Of a DNA stretch of 64,000 bases, positions 8,580-16,870 are shown piece after piece (the first letter of the stretch is position 1; the number at the start of each line of letters is the position of its first letter). A program made the position numbers and the translations under genes. The notes under the pieces are model-generated. The model was not told the DNA's origin and made no database searches. It saw only the letters and a program-made list of their open reading frames with translations. The stretch is taken from contig NZ_SDPQ02000001.1 of NCBI RefSeq assembly GCF_004134905.2, positions 1,240,001-1,304,000 on the forward strand. The letters are read 5' to 3'. This stretch comes from Aeromicrobium ginsengisoli. GTDB lineage: Bacteria > Actinomycetota > Actinomycetes > Propionibacteriales > Nocardioidaceae.

Positions 8580-8595
8580 GGCGTCCTCTCGCATT

Positions 8596-8614
8596 CAGAT
8601 ACTGAGGGTATCTG
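8596..8614. promoter_or_regulatory. Perfect 7-bp inverted repeat, operator upstream of the SDR gene
   Basis: CAGATAC-TGAGG-GTATCTG, with a second degenerate TATCAGATA at 8624-8632. The arrangement suits a TetR or GntR-type dimer just upstream of the SDR start. No matching regulator gene is adjacent, so it would be controlled from elsewhere. Confidence 0.45.
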
Positions 8615-8638
8615 GATCGAGGCTATCAGATAACGCGA

Positions 8639-10525
8639 TTAGCCGGGAAGGGGTTGCTCGACCGTGCCGGCGTCGAACTGGGTGCGGTGCAGCTCTTCGT
8701 AGCGGCCGCCCAGCGCCAGCAGCTCGTGGTGCGTGCCCTGCTCGACGATGCGGCCGTCCTCGACGACGAGAATGCGATCCGCCGCTCGTACAGTCGACAG
8801 CCGGTGCGCGATGACCACGGACGTACGCCCGGCGAGTGCGACCGCCAGCGCCTCCTGCACCGCCGACTCCGACGTCGAGTCGAGGTGAGCCGTCGCCTCG
8901 TCGAGGATCACGACGCGAGGATGCGCGAGCAGCAGGCGGGCGATCGTCAGCCGCTGGCGCTCACCGCCGGAGAGGCGATAGCCGCGCTCCCCCACGATCG
9001 TGTCGAGTCCGTCCGACAAAGACGCGACGAGGTCGTCGAGTCGGGCGTCGCGCAGGGCGGACCACAGCTCGTCGTCGGTCGCCTCGGGCCGGGCCAGCCG
9101 GAGGTTGTCGCGCACGGACTCGTGGAACAGGTGACCGTCCTGCGTCGCCATGCCCAGGGTCTCGCGCAGCGACGCCATCGAGAGGTCGCGGACGTCGACA
9201 CCACCGAGCGAGACCGAGCCGCCGTCGACGTCGTAGAGGCGCGGGATCAGGCTGGCGATCGTCGACTTGCCGGCACCGGACGTGCCGACCAGGGCGACCA
9301 GCTGCCCGGGCTCGACGCGGAACGACACGTCGTGCAGGACATCGACACCCCCACGGTTGTCGAGCATCGCGACCTCCTCGAGCGAGGCCAGCGAGACCTT
9401 GTCGGCCGAGGGGTAGGCGAAGGTCACGTGCGAGAACTCGACCGACACCGGCCCGTCGGGCACCGCGACCGCGTCGGGCTTCTCGCGGATCAAGGGCTGC
9501 AGATCGAGCACCTCGAAGACGCGCTCGAAGCTGACGACCGCGCTCATGATCTCGACGCGGGCGCTCGCGAGCGCGGTGAGCGGCGCGTACAAGCGAGTCA
9601 GCAGGAGCGCGAGCGCCACGACGTCGCCCGGGTCGAGCGAGCCCTTGAGCGCATAGAAGCCACCGAGGCCGTAGACGACCGCGAGCGCCAGGGCCGACAC
9701 CGTGGTCAGCGCGGTGACGAAGACCGACTGCAGCATCGCCGACTTCACGCCGATGTCGCGCACCCGGCTGGCTCGCGCGGCGAACTCGACGGACTCCTCG
9801 TCGGGGCGGCCGTAAAGCTTGACGAGCGTGGCCCCCGGCGCCGAGAAGCGTTCGGTCATCCGGGTGCTCATGACCGCGTTGTGGTTGGCCGCCTCGCGGG
9901 ACAGCGCGGCGAGCCGGCTGCCCATGCGGCGGGCCGGGATGACGAAGACCGGGAGGAGCACGAGGGCCACCACAGTGATCTGCCACGAGATGCTGAGCAT
10001 CACCACGAGCGTCAGCGTCAGCGTCACGATGTTGCTGACGACGCCCGACAGGGTGCCGCTGAACGCTCGCTGGGCGCCGAGGACGTCGCTGTTGAGCCGG
10101 CTGACCAGGGCGCCGGTGCGGGTGCGGGTGAAGAACGCGATCGGCATGCGCTGCACGTGGTCGAAGACTGTCGTGCGCAGGTCGAGGATCAGTCCCTCGC
10201 CGATCGTCGCCGACAGCCAGCGGGTCCAGATCGCGAGCGCCGCGTCGGCGACGGCGATCAGGGCGATGAGCCCGGCGAGGCCGAAGACCGTGCTGCGCGA
10301 GTCACCGTTGACGATCGCGTTGACGACGTGCCCGGCCAGCACTGGCGTGGCCACGGCGAGGCACGCCGACACGACGCTCAGCACGAGGAAGTGCATCAGC
10401 CGGCGCTTGTGTGGCGCAGCGAAGCCTGCGATGCGCTTGAGCGTGACCTTGGTCAGCCGCTGAGGACCGTTCTGCGTGTTCATCACACGGTGCAGCGAGT
10501 TCCATGCTGCGGCATCCATGCTCAT
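8639..10525 (-). CDS. ABC exporter, fused permease and ATPase (half-transporter)
   Basis: 628 residues. An N-terminal exporter-type membrane domain (about six helices, residues 40-340) is followed by an ATPase with Walker A GTSGAGKST, signature LSGGERQRL and Walker B VVILDEATAHLD. A half-transporter of this kind works as a homodimer or heterodimer in the membrane. The ATG at 10525 is chosen because AGGAGG lies 5 nt upstream. The promoter carries a SoxR box, so the likely job is efflux of redox-active compounds, as known for SoxR-controlled exporters. The exact substrate is unknown. Confidence 0.88.
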   Translation of the reverse strand: MSMDAAAWNSLHRVMNTQNGPQRLTKVTLKRIAGFAAPHKRRLMHFLVLSVVSACLAVATPVLAGHVVNAIVNGDSRSTVFGLAGLIALIAVADAALAIWTRWLSATIGEGLILDLRTTVFDHVQRMPIAFFTRTRTGALVSRLNSDVLGAQRAFSGTLSGVVSNIVTLTLTLVVMLSISWQITVVALVLLPVFVIPARRMGSRLAALSREAANHNAVMSTRMTERFSAPGATLVKLYGRPDEESVEFAARASRVRDIGVKSAMLQSVFVTALTTVSALALAVVYGLGGFYALKGSLDPGDVVALALLLTRLYAPLTALASARVEIMSAVVSFERVFEVLDLQPLIREKPDAVAVPDGPVSVEFSHVTFAYPSADKVSLASLEEVAMLDNRGGVDVLHDVSFRVEPGQLVALVGTSGAGKSTIASLIPRLYDVDGGSVSLGGVDVRDLSMASLRETLGMATQDGHLFHESVRDNLRLARPEATDDELWSALRDARLDDLVASLSDGLDTIVGERGYRLSGGERQRLTIARLLLAHPRVVILDEATAHLDSTSESAVQEALAVALAGRTSVVIAHRLSTVRAADRILVVEDGRIVEQGTHHELLALGGRYEELHRTQFDAGTVEQPLPG

Positions 10526-10579
10526 GTCGTCCTCCTGGATCGGCGTACGCCCTGCCCAGTGTCCACCCCGGGCAGGACA

Positions 10580-10610
10580 AACGTAGAACCTCAATCAGGC
10601 TTGAGGTCAA
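10580..10610 (-). promoter_or_regulatory. SoxR-box promoter of the ABC exporter
   Basis: CCTCAATCAGGCTTGAGG at 10589-10606 keeps both six-base arms of the SoxR box (CCTCAA...TTGAGG) at the exact 18-bp length, extended to 7-bp arms by flanking A and T. On the minus strand it sits between -35 TTGACC (10605-10610) and -10 TACGTT (10580-10585), separated by 19 bp. The stretched spacer is the hallmark of MerR/SoxR-activated promoters. The box centre is about 72 bp before the exporter start codon. Confidence 0.78.
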
Positions 10611-10619
10611 TCCGAGGGT

Positions 10620-11522
10620 TCAGGCGACGGTGCGGCGGCGCGGCTTGAGGCGCAGGTCCGGCATCGGCGGCGCAGGGATGCGCTGCCCCTTGTGGCCGGC
10701 GACCTCACCGAAGCGCTCCGACGCGCTCTCCCAGTCGTCCCTCGCCTGCACGATGTCCTCGTGCGATCGGCCGATGAAGTTCCACCACATGACGAGCTCT
10801 TCGTCGAACGGCGTTCCGCCGATCAGCAGCAGTGTCGTCTCCGTGGGGACGAACAGCTCGACGTCCTCACGACCCGGCGCGAGGTAGCGCATCTGCCGGT
10901 GCACGATCTCGGTGCCGCCGACGAGCGCCTCGCCCGTGACGGCGAGCACGGCGTGCTCGAACTCCGGCCGCAACGGCACGACCGCGCCGCCAGGACGTAC
11001 GGTCAGCTCGGCGCCGACCATCGGTGAGTACGTCGTGGCGGGTGACGCCGCTGCGTCGAGCTCCCCCATCAGGACCGTGGCGGTCCAGTTCTTGCCGTCG
11101 GCGACCGGCAGGTCGGGATGGTGCTCGAAGCCGGCAGCCCCCGTGCGTCGAAGGTTGGGCAGGGCCACCCACAGCTGAAGGCCGTGCATCGGGCCGCTCG
11201 TGTCACCGACGGAGAACTCCGAGTGCGCGACACCGTCACCCGACGTCATGAGGTTGAGCTCGCCCGGCTTGAGCACGACGTCGCTGCCGAGGTTGTCGCG
11301 GTGCCGGATGTCTCCGGCGAGCGGCCAGGTCACGGTCTGCAGCCCCGTGTGCGGGTGCGGCAGGACGTTCATGTGGTCGGCGGTCGGTCCGAAGTGGTCG
11401 ACGAAGCACCAGGGGCCGACCGTCGGCAGGCCGCGATGGGGAAGGGTGCGGTGCACCGAGATGCCGCGGACCCCGCCGAGCGGAACCTCCCGCGCATCCA
11501 GTGAGAGGTCGAGCGAGGTCAT
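10620..11522 (-). CDS. Pirin family protein
   Basis: 300-residue bicupin of the pirin family. The N-terminal cupin carries the metal-binding pattern HPHTGLQTVTW and later GDGVAHSE. A C-terminal cupin domain follows. Bacterial pirins include quercetin 2,3-dioxygenases and regulators of central metabolism. Function here is open. Its ATG overlaps the stop of the upstream phosphatase by four bases (ATGA), so the two are translationally coupled. Confidence 0.86.
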   Translation of the reverse strand: MTSLDLSLDAREVPLGGVRGISVHRTLPHRGLPTVGPWCFVDHFGPTADHMNVLPHPHTGLQTVTWPLAGDIRHRDNLGSDVVLKPGELNLMTSGDGVAHSEFSVGDTSGPMHGLQLWVALPNLRRTGAAGFEHHPDLPVADGKNWTATVLMGELDAAASPATTYSPMVGAELTVRPGGAVVPLRPEFEHAVLAVTGEALVGGTEIVHRQMRYLAPGREDVELFVPTETTLLLIGGTPFDEELVMWWNFIGRSHEDIVQARDDWESASERFGEVAGHKGQRIPAPPMPDLRLKPRRRTVA

Positions 11523-12205
11523 GTGAGAAGCGTACGTCTCAGCTGCTCGACCAGGTCCTCGCTGCCGCCGATGTCCAGGAACCAGCCCACGACACCGTCA
11601 TCGTGCGAGTCCCAGAGGTCGAGCACGCCTTCGATCGCCTCGACCGGAACCGCAAGGAACTCCGGCGGCAACGCGGCCCGGTGATGACGACCGGGCAGCT
11701 TGCGAAGCCGCGAGGATATGGCCTGCTCGGCGTGCTGGGTCTCGAGGAAGTCCGCGACGACGTGCTCACGCTCGACACCGACGAGTCGCAGCAGCATCGC
11801 GATCGAGACGCCCGTGCGGTCCTTGCCGGCCGCGCAGTGGATCAACGTCGCGCCCCGGGCCGTGCCGACCTCGCGCACGAGCTCCACGAGGTACATCGAG
11901 GCGTGATCGAGCATCAGCAGATAGAGGCCGGCCAGGCTCTCGGGCGGTGCCGTGCCGGGACGCAGGGAGCTGAGCAGCGGGAGGTTGACGATGCGCGCAC
12001 CGGACCGCGCGAGCGGATGGATGCCCTCGGTCTCGTTGGGCGATCGCAGGTCGATCACGAGCGACGGCGGCCAGACGATGTCGTCGGGCGCGTGGTCCCT
12101 GTGCGACGGCATCGCACTCCGCAGGACGCGGCCCCGCTGGACCAGCCTGCCGTTCGCCGCCTCGACCCCGCCCACATCTCGGAGGTTGGGGACGAATTCG
12201 CGCAC
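11519..12205 (-). CDS. Tyrosine-protein phosphatase, PtpB/triple-specificity type
   Basis: 228 residues. The P-loop HCAAGKDRTG matches the HCxxGKDRTG signature of MptpB-like phosphatases acting on phosphotyrosine and phosphoinositides; the N-terminus NLRDVGG is also typical. GTG start with TAGGGT (12212-12217) 6 nt upstream, so leaderless. Forms an overlapping pair with the pirin gene. No signal peptide, so cytoplasmic unless exported by another route. Confidence 0.85.
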   Translation of the reverse strand: MREFVPNLRDVGGVEAANGRLVQRGRVLRSAMPSHRDHAPDDIVWPPSLVIDLRSPNETEGIHPLARSGARIVNLPLLSSLRPGTAPPESLAGLYLLMLDHASMYLVELVREVGTARGATLIHCAAGKDRTGVSIAMLLRLVGVEREHVVADFLETQHAEQAISSRLRKLPGRHHRAALPPEFLAVPVEAIEGVLDLWDSHDDGVVGWFLDIGGSEDLVEQLRRTLLT

Positions 12206-12291
12206 ACGGCCACCCTAGGCGTACGCAAGGCCACACGGCTGACCAGCCCTTTTCGCGTGTTTGCGTCGTCGGGTCGACGTAAAATGACACC

Positions 12292-13218
12292 GTGCCCCGC
12301 CCCCGTCGTATCGCTGCCGCGACCCTGATCGGCGGCAGCGCCACACTTTCGGGGTTCTACGGATTCCTGATCGGTGAGGCGATTCTCGCTCGCCGGGCGA
12401 TCGGCACCACCGATGACCGTCCGCCCTCCCCCGACGGCCTCTACGGCGACGACCTTCCCGGACGTACGATCCGGGTGCTCGTGCTGGGCGACTCCGCCGC
12501 CGTGGGCTACGGCGTGACCCGCGCCGACGCCACGCCGTCCGCGATGATCGGCGTCGGCCTCGCCCACGTCATGGACGCTCCGGTCGAGGTGCAGTGCCGC
12601 GCCATCGTCGGCGCGCAGACCTCCGACCTCATGGGCCAGATCGACCTCGATCCCGACTGGCATCCCGATGTCGCCGTGATCGTGGTCGGCACCAACGACG
12701 TCACGCACCGGGTGACCCCCCAGGCGTCCGCGCGGATGCTGGGCCAGGTCGTCCGTCGCCTCATCGCCGAGGACTGCGACGTCGTGGTCGGCACCTGCCC
12801 CGACCTGGGCACGGTGCAGCCGATCCACCAGCCGCTGCGCGCGGTGGCCCGTCGTCTGAGTCGCGCGCTGGCCCGCCGGCAGACGATCGCAGTCGTGGAG
12901 GCCGGCGGCCGGTCGGTGTCGCTCGGCGACCTGCTCGGCCTGCTGTTCACCGAGCGGCGCGACGTCATGTTCGGCGCCGACCACTTCCACCCGTCGGAGA
13001 CCGGCTACGCCAACATGGTGTCGGTCCTGATCCCGGCGATCACGGCGTCCCTGCGGCAGAAGCAGCGCGAGCTCGCCTACACCGGTCGCCCGCAGGACCT
13101 CGTCTCGGTCGCCGATGCCGCTGCGGTCTCGGTCGAGCACCCCGGCACGCAGGTCGCACCGGATGCCGGACCCGGTGGCCGCTTCGCCTCGGTCCTGCGC
13201 CGCCGCCGCGCTTCCTGA
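12292..13218 (+). CDS. SGNH/GDSL hydrolase family protein
   Basis: 308-residue esterase-like hydrolase. Block I is LGDSAAVGYG (nucleophile Ser), block III is GTNDVTH, and block V is DHFHPSETGY with Asp and His. The N-terminus has a hydrophobic stretch (LIGGSATLSGFYGFLIGEAIL) that could be a membrane anchor. GTG start with TAAAAT (12280-12285) 6 nt upstream, so leaderless. It probably deacylates a lipid or surface polysaccharide. Divergent from the phosphatase gene. Confidence 0.85.
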   Translation: MPRPRRIAAATLIGGSATLSGFYGFLIGEAILARRAIGTTDDRPPSPDGLYGDDLPGRTIRVLVLGDSAAVGYGVTRADATPSAMIGVGLAHVMDAPVEVQCRAIVGAQTSDLMGQIDLDPDWHPDVAVIVVGTNDVTHRVTPQASARMLGQVVRRLIAEDCDVVVGTCPDLGTVQPIHQPLRAVARRLSRALARRQTIAVVEAGGRSVSLGDLLGLLFTERRDVMFGADHFHPSETGYANMVSVLIPAITASLRQKQRELAYTGRPQDLVSVADAAAVSVEHPGTQVAPDAGPGGRFASVLRRRRAS

Positions 13219-13228
13219 CACCACCGAG

Positions 13229-13333
13229 CGGTGGATCCTCCACCGAATAGGTCCGGCGGTGGATTCTCCACCTTGTGGCGGGTTATAGCGTGGAACATCC
13301 ACCGCTCAGGGGCATTCGGTGGCAAATCCACCG
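13229..13333. repeat. Array of four GGTGGA-N3-TCCACC palindromes
   Basis: Four 15-bp palindromes have centres near 13237, 13265, 13296 and 13325, that is 28-31 bp apart (about three helical turns). The spacers are unrelated in sequence, except CCGCTCAGGG, which follows the last two. Copies 1 and 2 have perfect six-base arms. Copy 3 has lost one G and copy 4 has one mismatch. The array fills the space between two convergent genes. Confidence 0.7.
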
Positions 13334-13354
13334 CTCAGGGTCCTGTTCAACACG

Positions 13355-13390
13355 ACGAACGGCCGACCCCCAGAGGGATCGGCCGTTCGT
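13355..13390. terminator. Hairpin terminator between convergent genes
   Basis: A perfect 12-bp stem, arms 13355-13366 and 13379-13390 (ACGAACGGCCGA / TCGGCCGTTCGT), with a 12-nt loop. It lies after the Bax inhibitor stop (13406) on the minus strand and beyond the GDSL gene on the plus strand. No U-tract, as usual in actinobacteria. Confidence 0.6.
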
Positions 13391-13405
13391 GTCTAGCGGT
13401 GAAGC

Positions 13406-14230
13406 TCAGTCGCCACGCAGGATCGCGAGGATGCGCAGGATCTCGATGTAGAGCCACACCAGTGTGACCGTGAGACCGAACGCCGCACGCCAGGACTCGC
13501 GCTCCGGAAGACCGGCTGCGACGCCCTGCTCGATGTAGTCGAAGTCGAGGATCAGCATGAACACCGCGAGCACCACCGCCGCGGCTGAGACCAGCAGCCC
13601 GAGGGTGTTGAAGTCACGGATGCCGCCGCCGTCGACCACGCCAGTCGCGGTCAGCAGCAGGTTGATCAGCGTCGCTCCGACGAACGCAAAGACCGAGATC
13701 GTGACGATCTTGCGGAACTTGTCGGTGACCTGGATGTTGAAGAACTTGTAGGCCGCCAACGTGCCACCGAAGGCCACCATGGTGCCGACCACAGCCTGGA
13801 ACACGATGCTGACGTCGCCGACCCAGGACGCGATGATCTTGGAGAACGCGCCGACGAACACGCCCTCGAAAACGGCGTAGCCGATGACGAGCGCCGGGCT
13901 CACGATCTTCTTGAAGGAGTTGACCAGCGACAGGACGAACCCGATGAGCGCACCGCCCATTGCCAAGCCGTAGGCCTTGCTGGCGGCCGAACCATCGGCG
14001 CCGAGGTCACCGGAGGCGATCCAGGTGACAGCTGCGGCCACGATGAGCACCCCCAGCGTGATCGCGGTCTTCTCGACGGTCGTGTCGATCGTCATGCGAC
14101 CGGCGCCGCGCTCGGTGTGCGTGGGCGATCCGCTCAGGTCGACCTGCCACTGGGACGGGTCGCTGGCGACTGCACCGCCGCGGCCGTTGAACTCGGCGCT
14201 GCGGGCGAAGACGGGGTTGCTGCTCTTCAT
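13406..14230 (-). CDS. Bax inhibitor-1/YccA family membrane protein
   Basis: 274 residues with about seven transmembrane helices after a 70-residue soluble N-terminus. It contains the family segment around FEGVFVGAFSK and a C-terminal LDFDYIEQGVAAGLPERESW that carries the conserved acidic residues. Bacterial members are calcium-leak or proton-sensitive membrane proteins; the physiological role in actinobacteria is unclear. Confidence 0.85.
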   Translation of the reverse strand: MKSSNPVFARSAEFNGRGGAVASDPSQWQVDLSGSPTHTERGAGRMTIDTTVEKTAITLGVLIVAAAVTWIASGDLGADGSAASKAYGLAMGGALIGFVLSLVNSFKKIVSPALVIGYAVFEGVFVGAFSKIIASWVGDVSIVFQAVVGTMVAFGGTLAAYKFFNIQVTDKFRKIVTISVFAFVGATLINLLLTATGVVDGGGIRDFNTLGLLVSAAAVVLAVFMLILDFDYIEQGVAAGLPERESWRAAFGLTVTLVWLYIEILRILAILRGD

Positions 14231-14314
14231 GATTCCCTCCGTGGGATGGCTCCGAAGATGGAGTCGTTGTCGTTCACTCTATCCAACGTTGCAGACACGC
14301 CGTTTGATCCCGAG

Positions 14315-15328
14315 TCAGTCGTTGGAGTTGGCAACCTTCTTGGGGGTGAACACACCCGGAACCTTGAGGAACGGCGCCTTGGGGACGACCGAGAACGCGC
14401 CCTGCTTGGGAACCGTCCGCTGCGCCTCGTCATCCCACTCCGCGGCCACGGTCCCCAGCGGGAAGACGTTGAACACCGACTGCCCGGTCTCGAGCTGTCC
14501 GGGCTGCCAGACCGTCGAGCAGTCGTCAGCTGCGCAGGTGTTGTCGTCCGACCGCGACCCGTGGGCTTCCAGCGGCTTGCCCTCCTGGGTGAACAGCTGG
14601 ACGTTGCGCAGCGCCTTGCCCGCAGCGTCGTACGCGAAGATGTTGGTCACCGGCTGGCCACGCAGCAGCAAGCCGTCCTGCGGCGGGTCGTTGACGGTGG
14701 CGTCGACGCCGGACGCAAAGCCGCGGTCGAAGTCACCCCCGTCGCTCCCGTCGTCGGCGGCTGCCATGACCGGGAGGAACGCGAGGACCGCCACGACGTT
14801 GCCGATCGCGATCAGCGCCGGCACACCCTTGCCCTGCCAACGACCGCGTCCCCACTGGACGCTGATGACGGCGAAGACCACCGCGACGAGCCACCAGCTG
14901 CCGGCCAGGCCGTAGCCGCGCTCGTTGCCGAAGAACGCCGCCACCAGCCACGCAGCCAGCCAGGCGCGGACGATCCACCAGGCGGGCCGCAGCTCACCGA
15001 GGAACTCCACGACACTCGCGAGCGCCGGGTTGCGCCGGATCGCCACGCCGACGTCCGTGCGCGTGTCGGTCCAGCTCTGCGCCAGGCCCGACAGCACACC
15101 GGACTTGGCCTTGGTCCGCATCGGCAGCCCGGCAGCCGCGCGCAGCTCGGTCGCGTACGCCCCGGGATCGGGCAGCTCACGCTGGAGGTCTTCGGCGTAC
15201 GCCTCGGCGAGGTCGGCCTCGAGCCCGTCCGTCAGGTCGTCGACCTCCTCGGCGGGCAGGTCGGCCAGTGCGGCGCGGACGCCTTGGGCGAACGCGACGA
15301 TCTCGGGCGTGACGGTGGACGTGGTCAT
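14315..15328 (-). CDS. HAAS-domain membrane protein paired with PadR
   Basis: 337 residues. An N-terminal helical HAAS-like domain (LADLPAEEVDDLTDGLEADL) is followed by three to four transmembrane helices (about residues 115-220) and a C-terminal extracellular beta-rich domain with a C-x5-C pair near residue 270. Its start overlaps the padR stop by four bases. HAAS proteins are commonly encoded next to PadR regulators, which bind or sense them. Exact role unknown. Confidence 0.75.
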   Translation of the reverse strand: MTTSTVTPEIVAFAQGVRAALADLPAEEVDDLTDGLEADLAEAYAEDLQRELPDPGAYATELRAAAGLPMRTKAKSGVLSGLAQSWTDTRTDVGVAIRRNPALASVVEFLGELRPAWWIVRAWLAAWLVAAFFGNERGYGLAGSWWLVAVVFAVISVQWGRGRWQGKGVPALIAIGNVVAVLAFLPVMAAADDGSDGGDFDRGFASGVDATVNDPPQDGLLLRGQPVTNIFAYDAAGKALRNVQLFTQEGKPLEAHGSRSDDNTCAADDCSTVWQPGQLETGQSVFNVFPLGTVAAEWDDEAQRTVPKQGAFSVVPKAPFLKVPGVFTPKKVANSND

Positions 15329-15666
15329 GCTGCCTCCCCTGGCTGGGTCGAACTGGTGAGCAGGTTGTTCATGGTGGTGGAGAACTCGGTCCAGACCTTG
15401 CGTTGGAGCTCGAGCATCGCCCTCCCCTGGGCGTTGATGCCGTAGTACTTGCGGTGCGGCCCCTCCTCGGACGGCACGACGTACGACGTGAGAGCGCCCG
15501 CGGTGTAGAGCCGGCGCAGCGTCCCGTAGACGGAGGCGTCTCCGACTTCTTCGAGGCCCGCCGCGCGCAGCCTGCGCACGACGTCATAGCCATATCCGTC
15601 CTCGTCCTCGACGACGGCGAGCACCGCGACGTCGAGCACGCCCTTGAGCAGCTGGGTTGCATCCAT
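15325..15666 (-). CDS. PadR family transcriptional regulator
   Basis: 113-residue PadR winged-helix protein: MDATQLLKGVLDVAVLAVVE, then YGYDVVRRL, and the wing segment VYGTLRRLYTAGAL...YYGINAQGRAML. The ATG at 15666 is preferred to 15687 because TACTGT (15674-15679) lies 7 nt upstream, a leaderless promoter. Co-transcribed with the HAAS membrane protein; probably autoregulated through the palindrome upstream. Confidence 0.86.
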   Translation of the reverse strand: MDATQLLKGVLDVAVLAVVEDEDGYGYDVVRRLRAAGLEEVGDASVYGTLRRLYTAGALTSYVVPSEEGPHRKYYGINAQGRAMLELQRKVWTEFSTTMNNLLTSSTQPGEAA

Positions 15667-15688
15667 GGATGGGACAGTACCACGCAAT

Positions 15689-15704
15689 ACGCACTAGCGT
15701 GCGT
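15689..15704. promoter_or_regulatory. Candidate PadR operator
   Basis: ACGCAC-TAGC-GTGCGT, a perfect 6-bp inverted repeat with a 4-base centre. It begins 10 bp upstream of the leaderless padR -10 box (15674-15679), covering the -35 side, and suits autorepression. Confidence 0.5.
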
Positions 15705-15737
15705 GACGTACAACAGCCCGGCGTGTCATCCCGCCGT

Positions 15738-15770
15738 TGAGCTTGTCGGAACGTCCTTTCGACAAGCTCA
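15738..15770. repeat. Intergenic palindromic repeat, TGAGCTTGTCG family
   Basis: Perfect 11-bp arms TGAGCTTGTCG (15738-15748) and CGACAAGCTCA (15760-15770), followed by CGGACCGG. A close relative lies inside the mfd gene at 56182-56216. The hairpin sits after the fdhD stop on the minus strand and may also serve as its terminator. Confidence 0.65.
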
Positions 15771-15784
15771 CGGACCGGAGGGGC

Positions 15785-16612
15785 TCAGCAGATGCGGTGC
15801 GGCCCGGCGTACGCGTTGAAGCCGCCGTCGCGGCTGAAGCCGAGCAGCGTCATGCCGGCCGACTCGGCGTGCTCCACCGCGAGCGAGGACGGAGCCGACA
15901 CTGCGGCAAGCACGGGGATGCCGGCCATGTGGGCCTTCTGCACGAGCTCGAACGAGGCCCGGCCCGACACCTGCAGCACCGTGCCGGTCAACGGCAGCCG
16001 GCCCTCGCGCAGCGCCCAGCCGACGACCTTGTCGACCGCGTTGTGCCGGCCGACATCCTCGCGCAGGCACAGCAGCGCGCCGGACGCGTCGAACAAGCCG
16101 GCAGCGTGCACTCCCCCGGTGCGGTCGAACACCTTCTGGCCCTCGCGCAGCCGGTCGGGCAGCGACCCGAGCAGCTCGCCGGTCCACGACGACGCGTCGT
16201 CGAGATGGCCGAAGTGCGCCGCCTTGTGCACGGCGTCGATCGACGCGGTGCCGCAGATGCCGCACGAGCTCGAGGTGTAGACGTGGCGTTCGAGCGAGAC
16301 GTCCAGCGGTGGGGTGTCGGCGCTGAGCTCGGCGTCGATGACGTTGAACGTCTGCAGCCCGTTGTCGTCGGTGCCGGCGCAGAACCGCATCGAGACGAGC
16401 TGGTCGGCCGACCAGATGACCCCCTCGGACACCAGGAATCCCGCAACGAGGTCGAAGTCGTCGCCCGGCGAGCGCATCGTGACCGACAGCGACGTGCCGC
16501 CCACGCGGATCTCGAGCGGCTCCTCGACGGCGAGGGCGTCCTCACGGACCGTCGACGTGCCGTCCGGCGCGAACCGGGTGACCTTGGTACGTCGTGTCAG
16601 CCGGCCGGCCAT
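15785..16612 (-). CDS. fdhD: Formate dehydrogenase accessory sulfurtransferase FdhD
   Basis: 275 residues. FdhD moves sulfur from the cysteine desulfurase to the molybdenum cofactor, making formate dehydrogenase active. The sulfur-relay loop SSCGICG carries both conserved cysteines, and other conserved segments (PGDDFDLVAGFLVSEG, GVHAAGLFD, REDVGRHNAVDK) are intact. Its ATG directly follows the TAG of the upstream DUF6457 gene. No formate dehydrogenase gene is in the window. Confidence 0.93.
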   Translation of the reverse strand: MAGRLTRRTKVTRFAPDGTSTVREDALAVEEPLEIRVGGTSLSVTMRSPGDDFDLVAGFLVSEGVIWSADQLVSMRFCAGTDDNGLQTFNVIDAELSADTPPLDVSLERHVYTSSSCGICGTASIDAVHKAAHFGHLDDASSWTGELLGSLPDRLREGQKVFDRTGGVHAAGLFDASGALLCLREDVGRHNAVDKVVGWALREGRLPLTGTVLQVSGRASFELVQKAHMAGIPVLAAVSAPSSLAVEHAESAGMTLLGFSRDGGFNAYAGPHRIC

Positions 16613-16870
16613 CTAGGCGTCGGCCTCCTCGACCCGCTCGCAGAGCGCCGTGGCGGTCTCGATCGCGTCCTTGAGGTCAGACTCCGATCCTCCGGCCATG
16701 CCGGCGGCGAGGCCGGCGAGGAAGGTCGTGAGGGGTGCGGCCGGGCGTACGACGGCATGTGCCGCGACGGCAGCCAGATCGAGCACCGACTCGGTGTCGA
16801 GGTCGAGCTCCTTGATGCCGAGCTCGGCCGCCACCGTGACGACCCAGTCGTCGAGAGTCATGTCAGCCAT
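16613..16870 (-). CDS. DUF6457-like small protein between mobA and fdhD
   Basis: 85-residue helical acidic protein beginning MADMTLDDWVVTVAAELGI. GAAGGGA lies 7 nt before the ATG at 16870, and the gene overlaps the mobA 3' end by 8 bp. Small proteins of this type are common beside molybdenum-cofactor genes in actinobacteria, which is why I name DUF6457. A role with MobA or FdhD is inferred from position only. Confidence 0.65.
   Translation of the reverse strand: MADMTLDDWVVTVAAELGIKELDLDTESVLDLAAVAAHAVVRPAAPLTTFLAGLAAGMAGGSESDLKDAIETATALCERVEEADA

Noticed and set aside
13229-13333. CRISPR-like array
   Set aside because: Repeats are 15-bp palindromes with spacers of only about 13-16 bp and no cas genes; repeats vary between copies.
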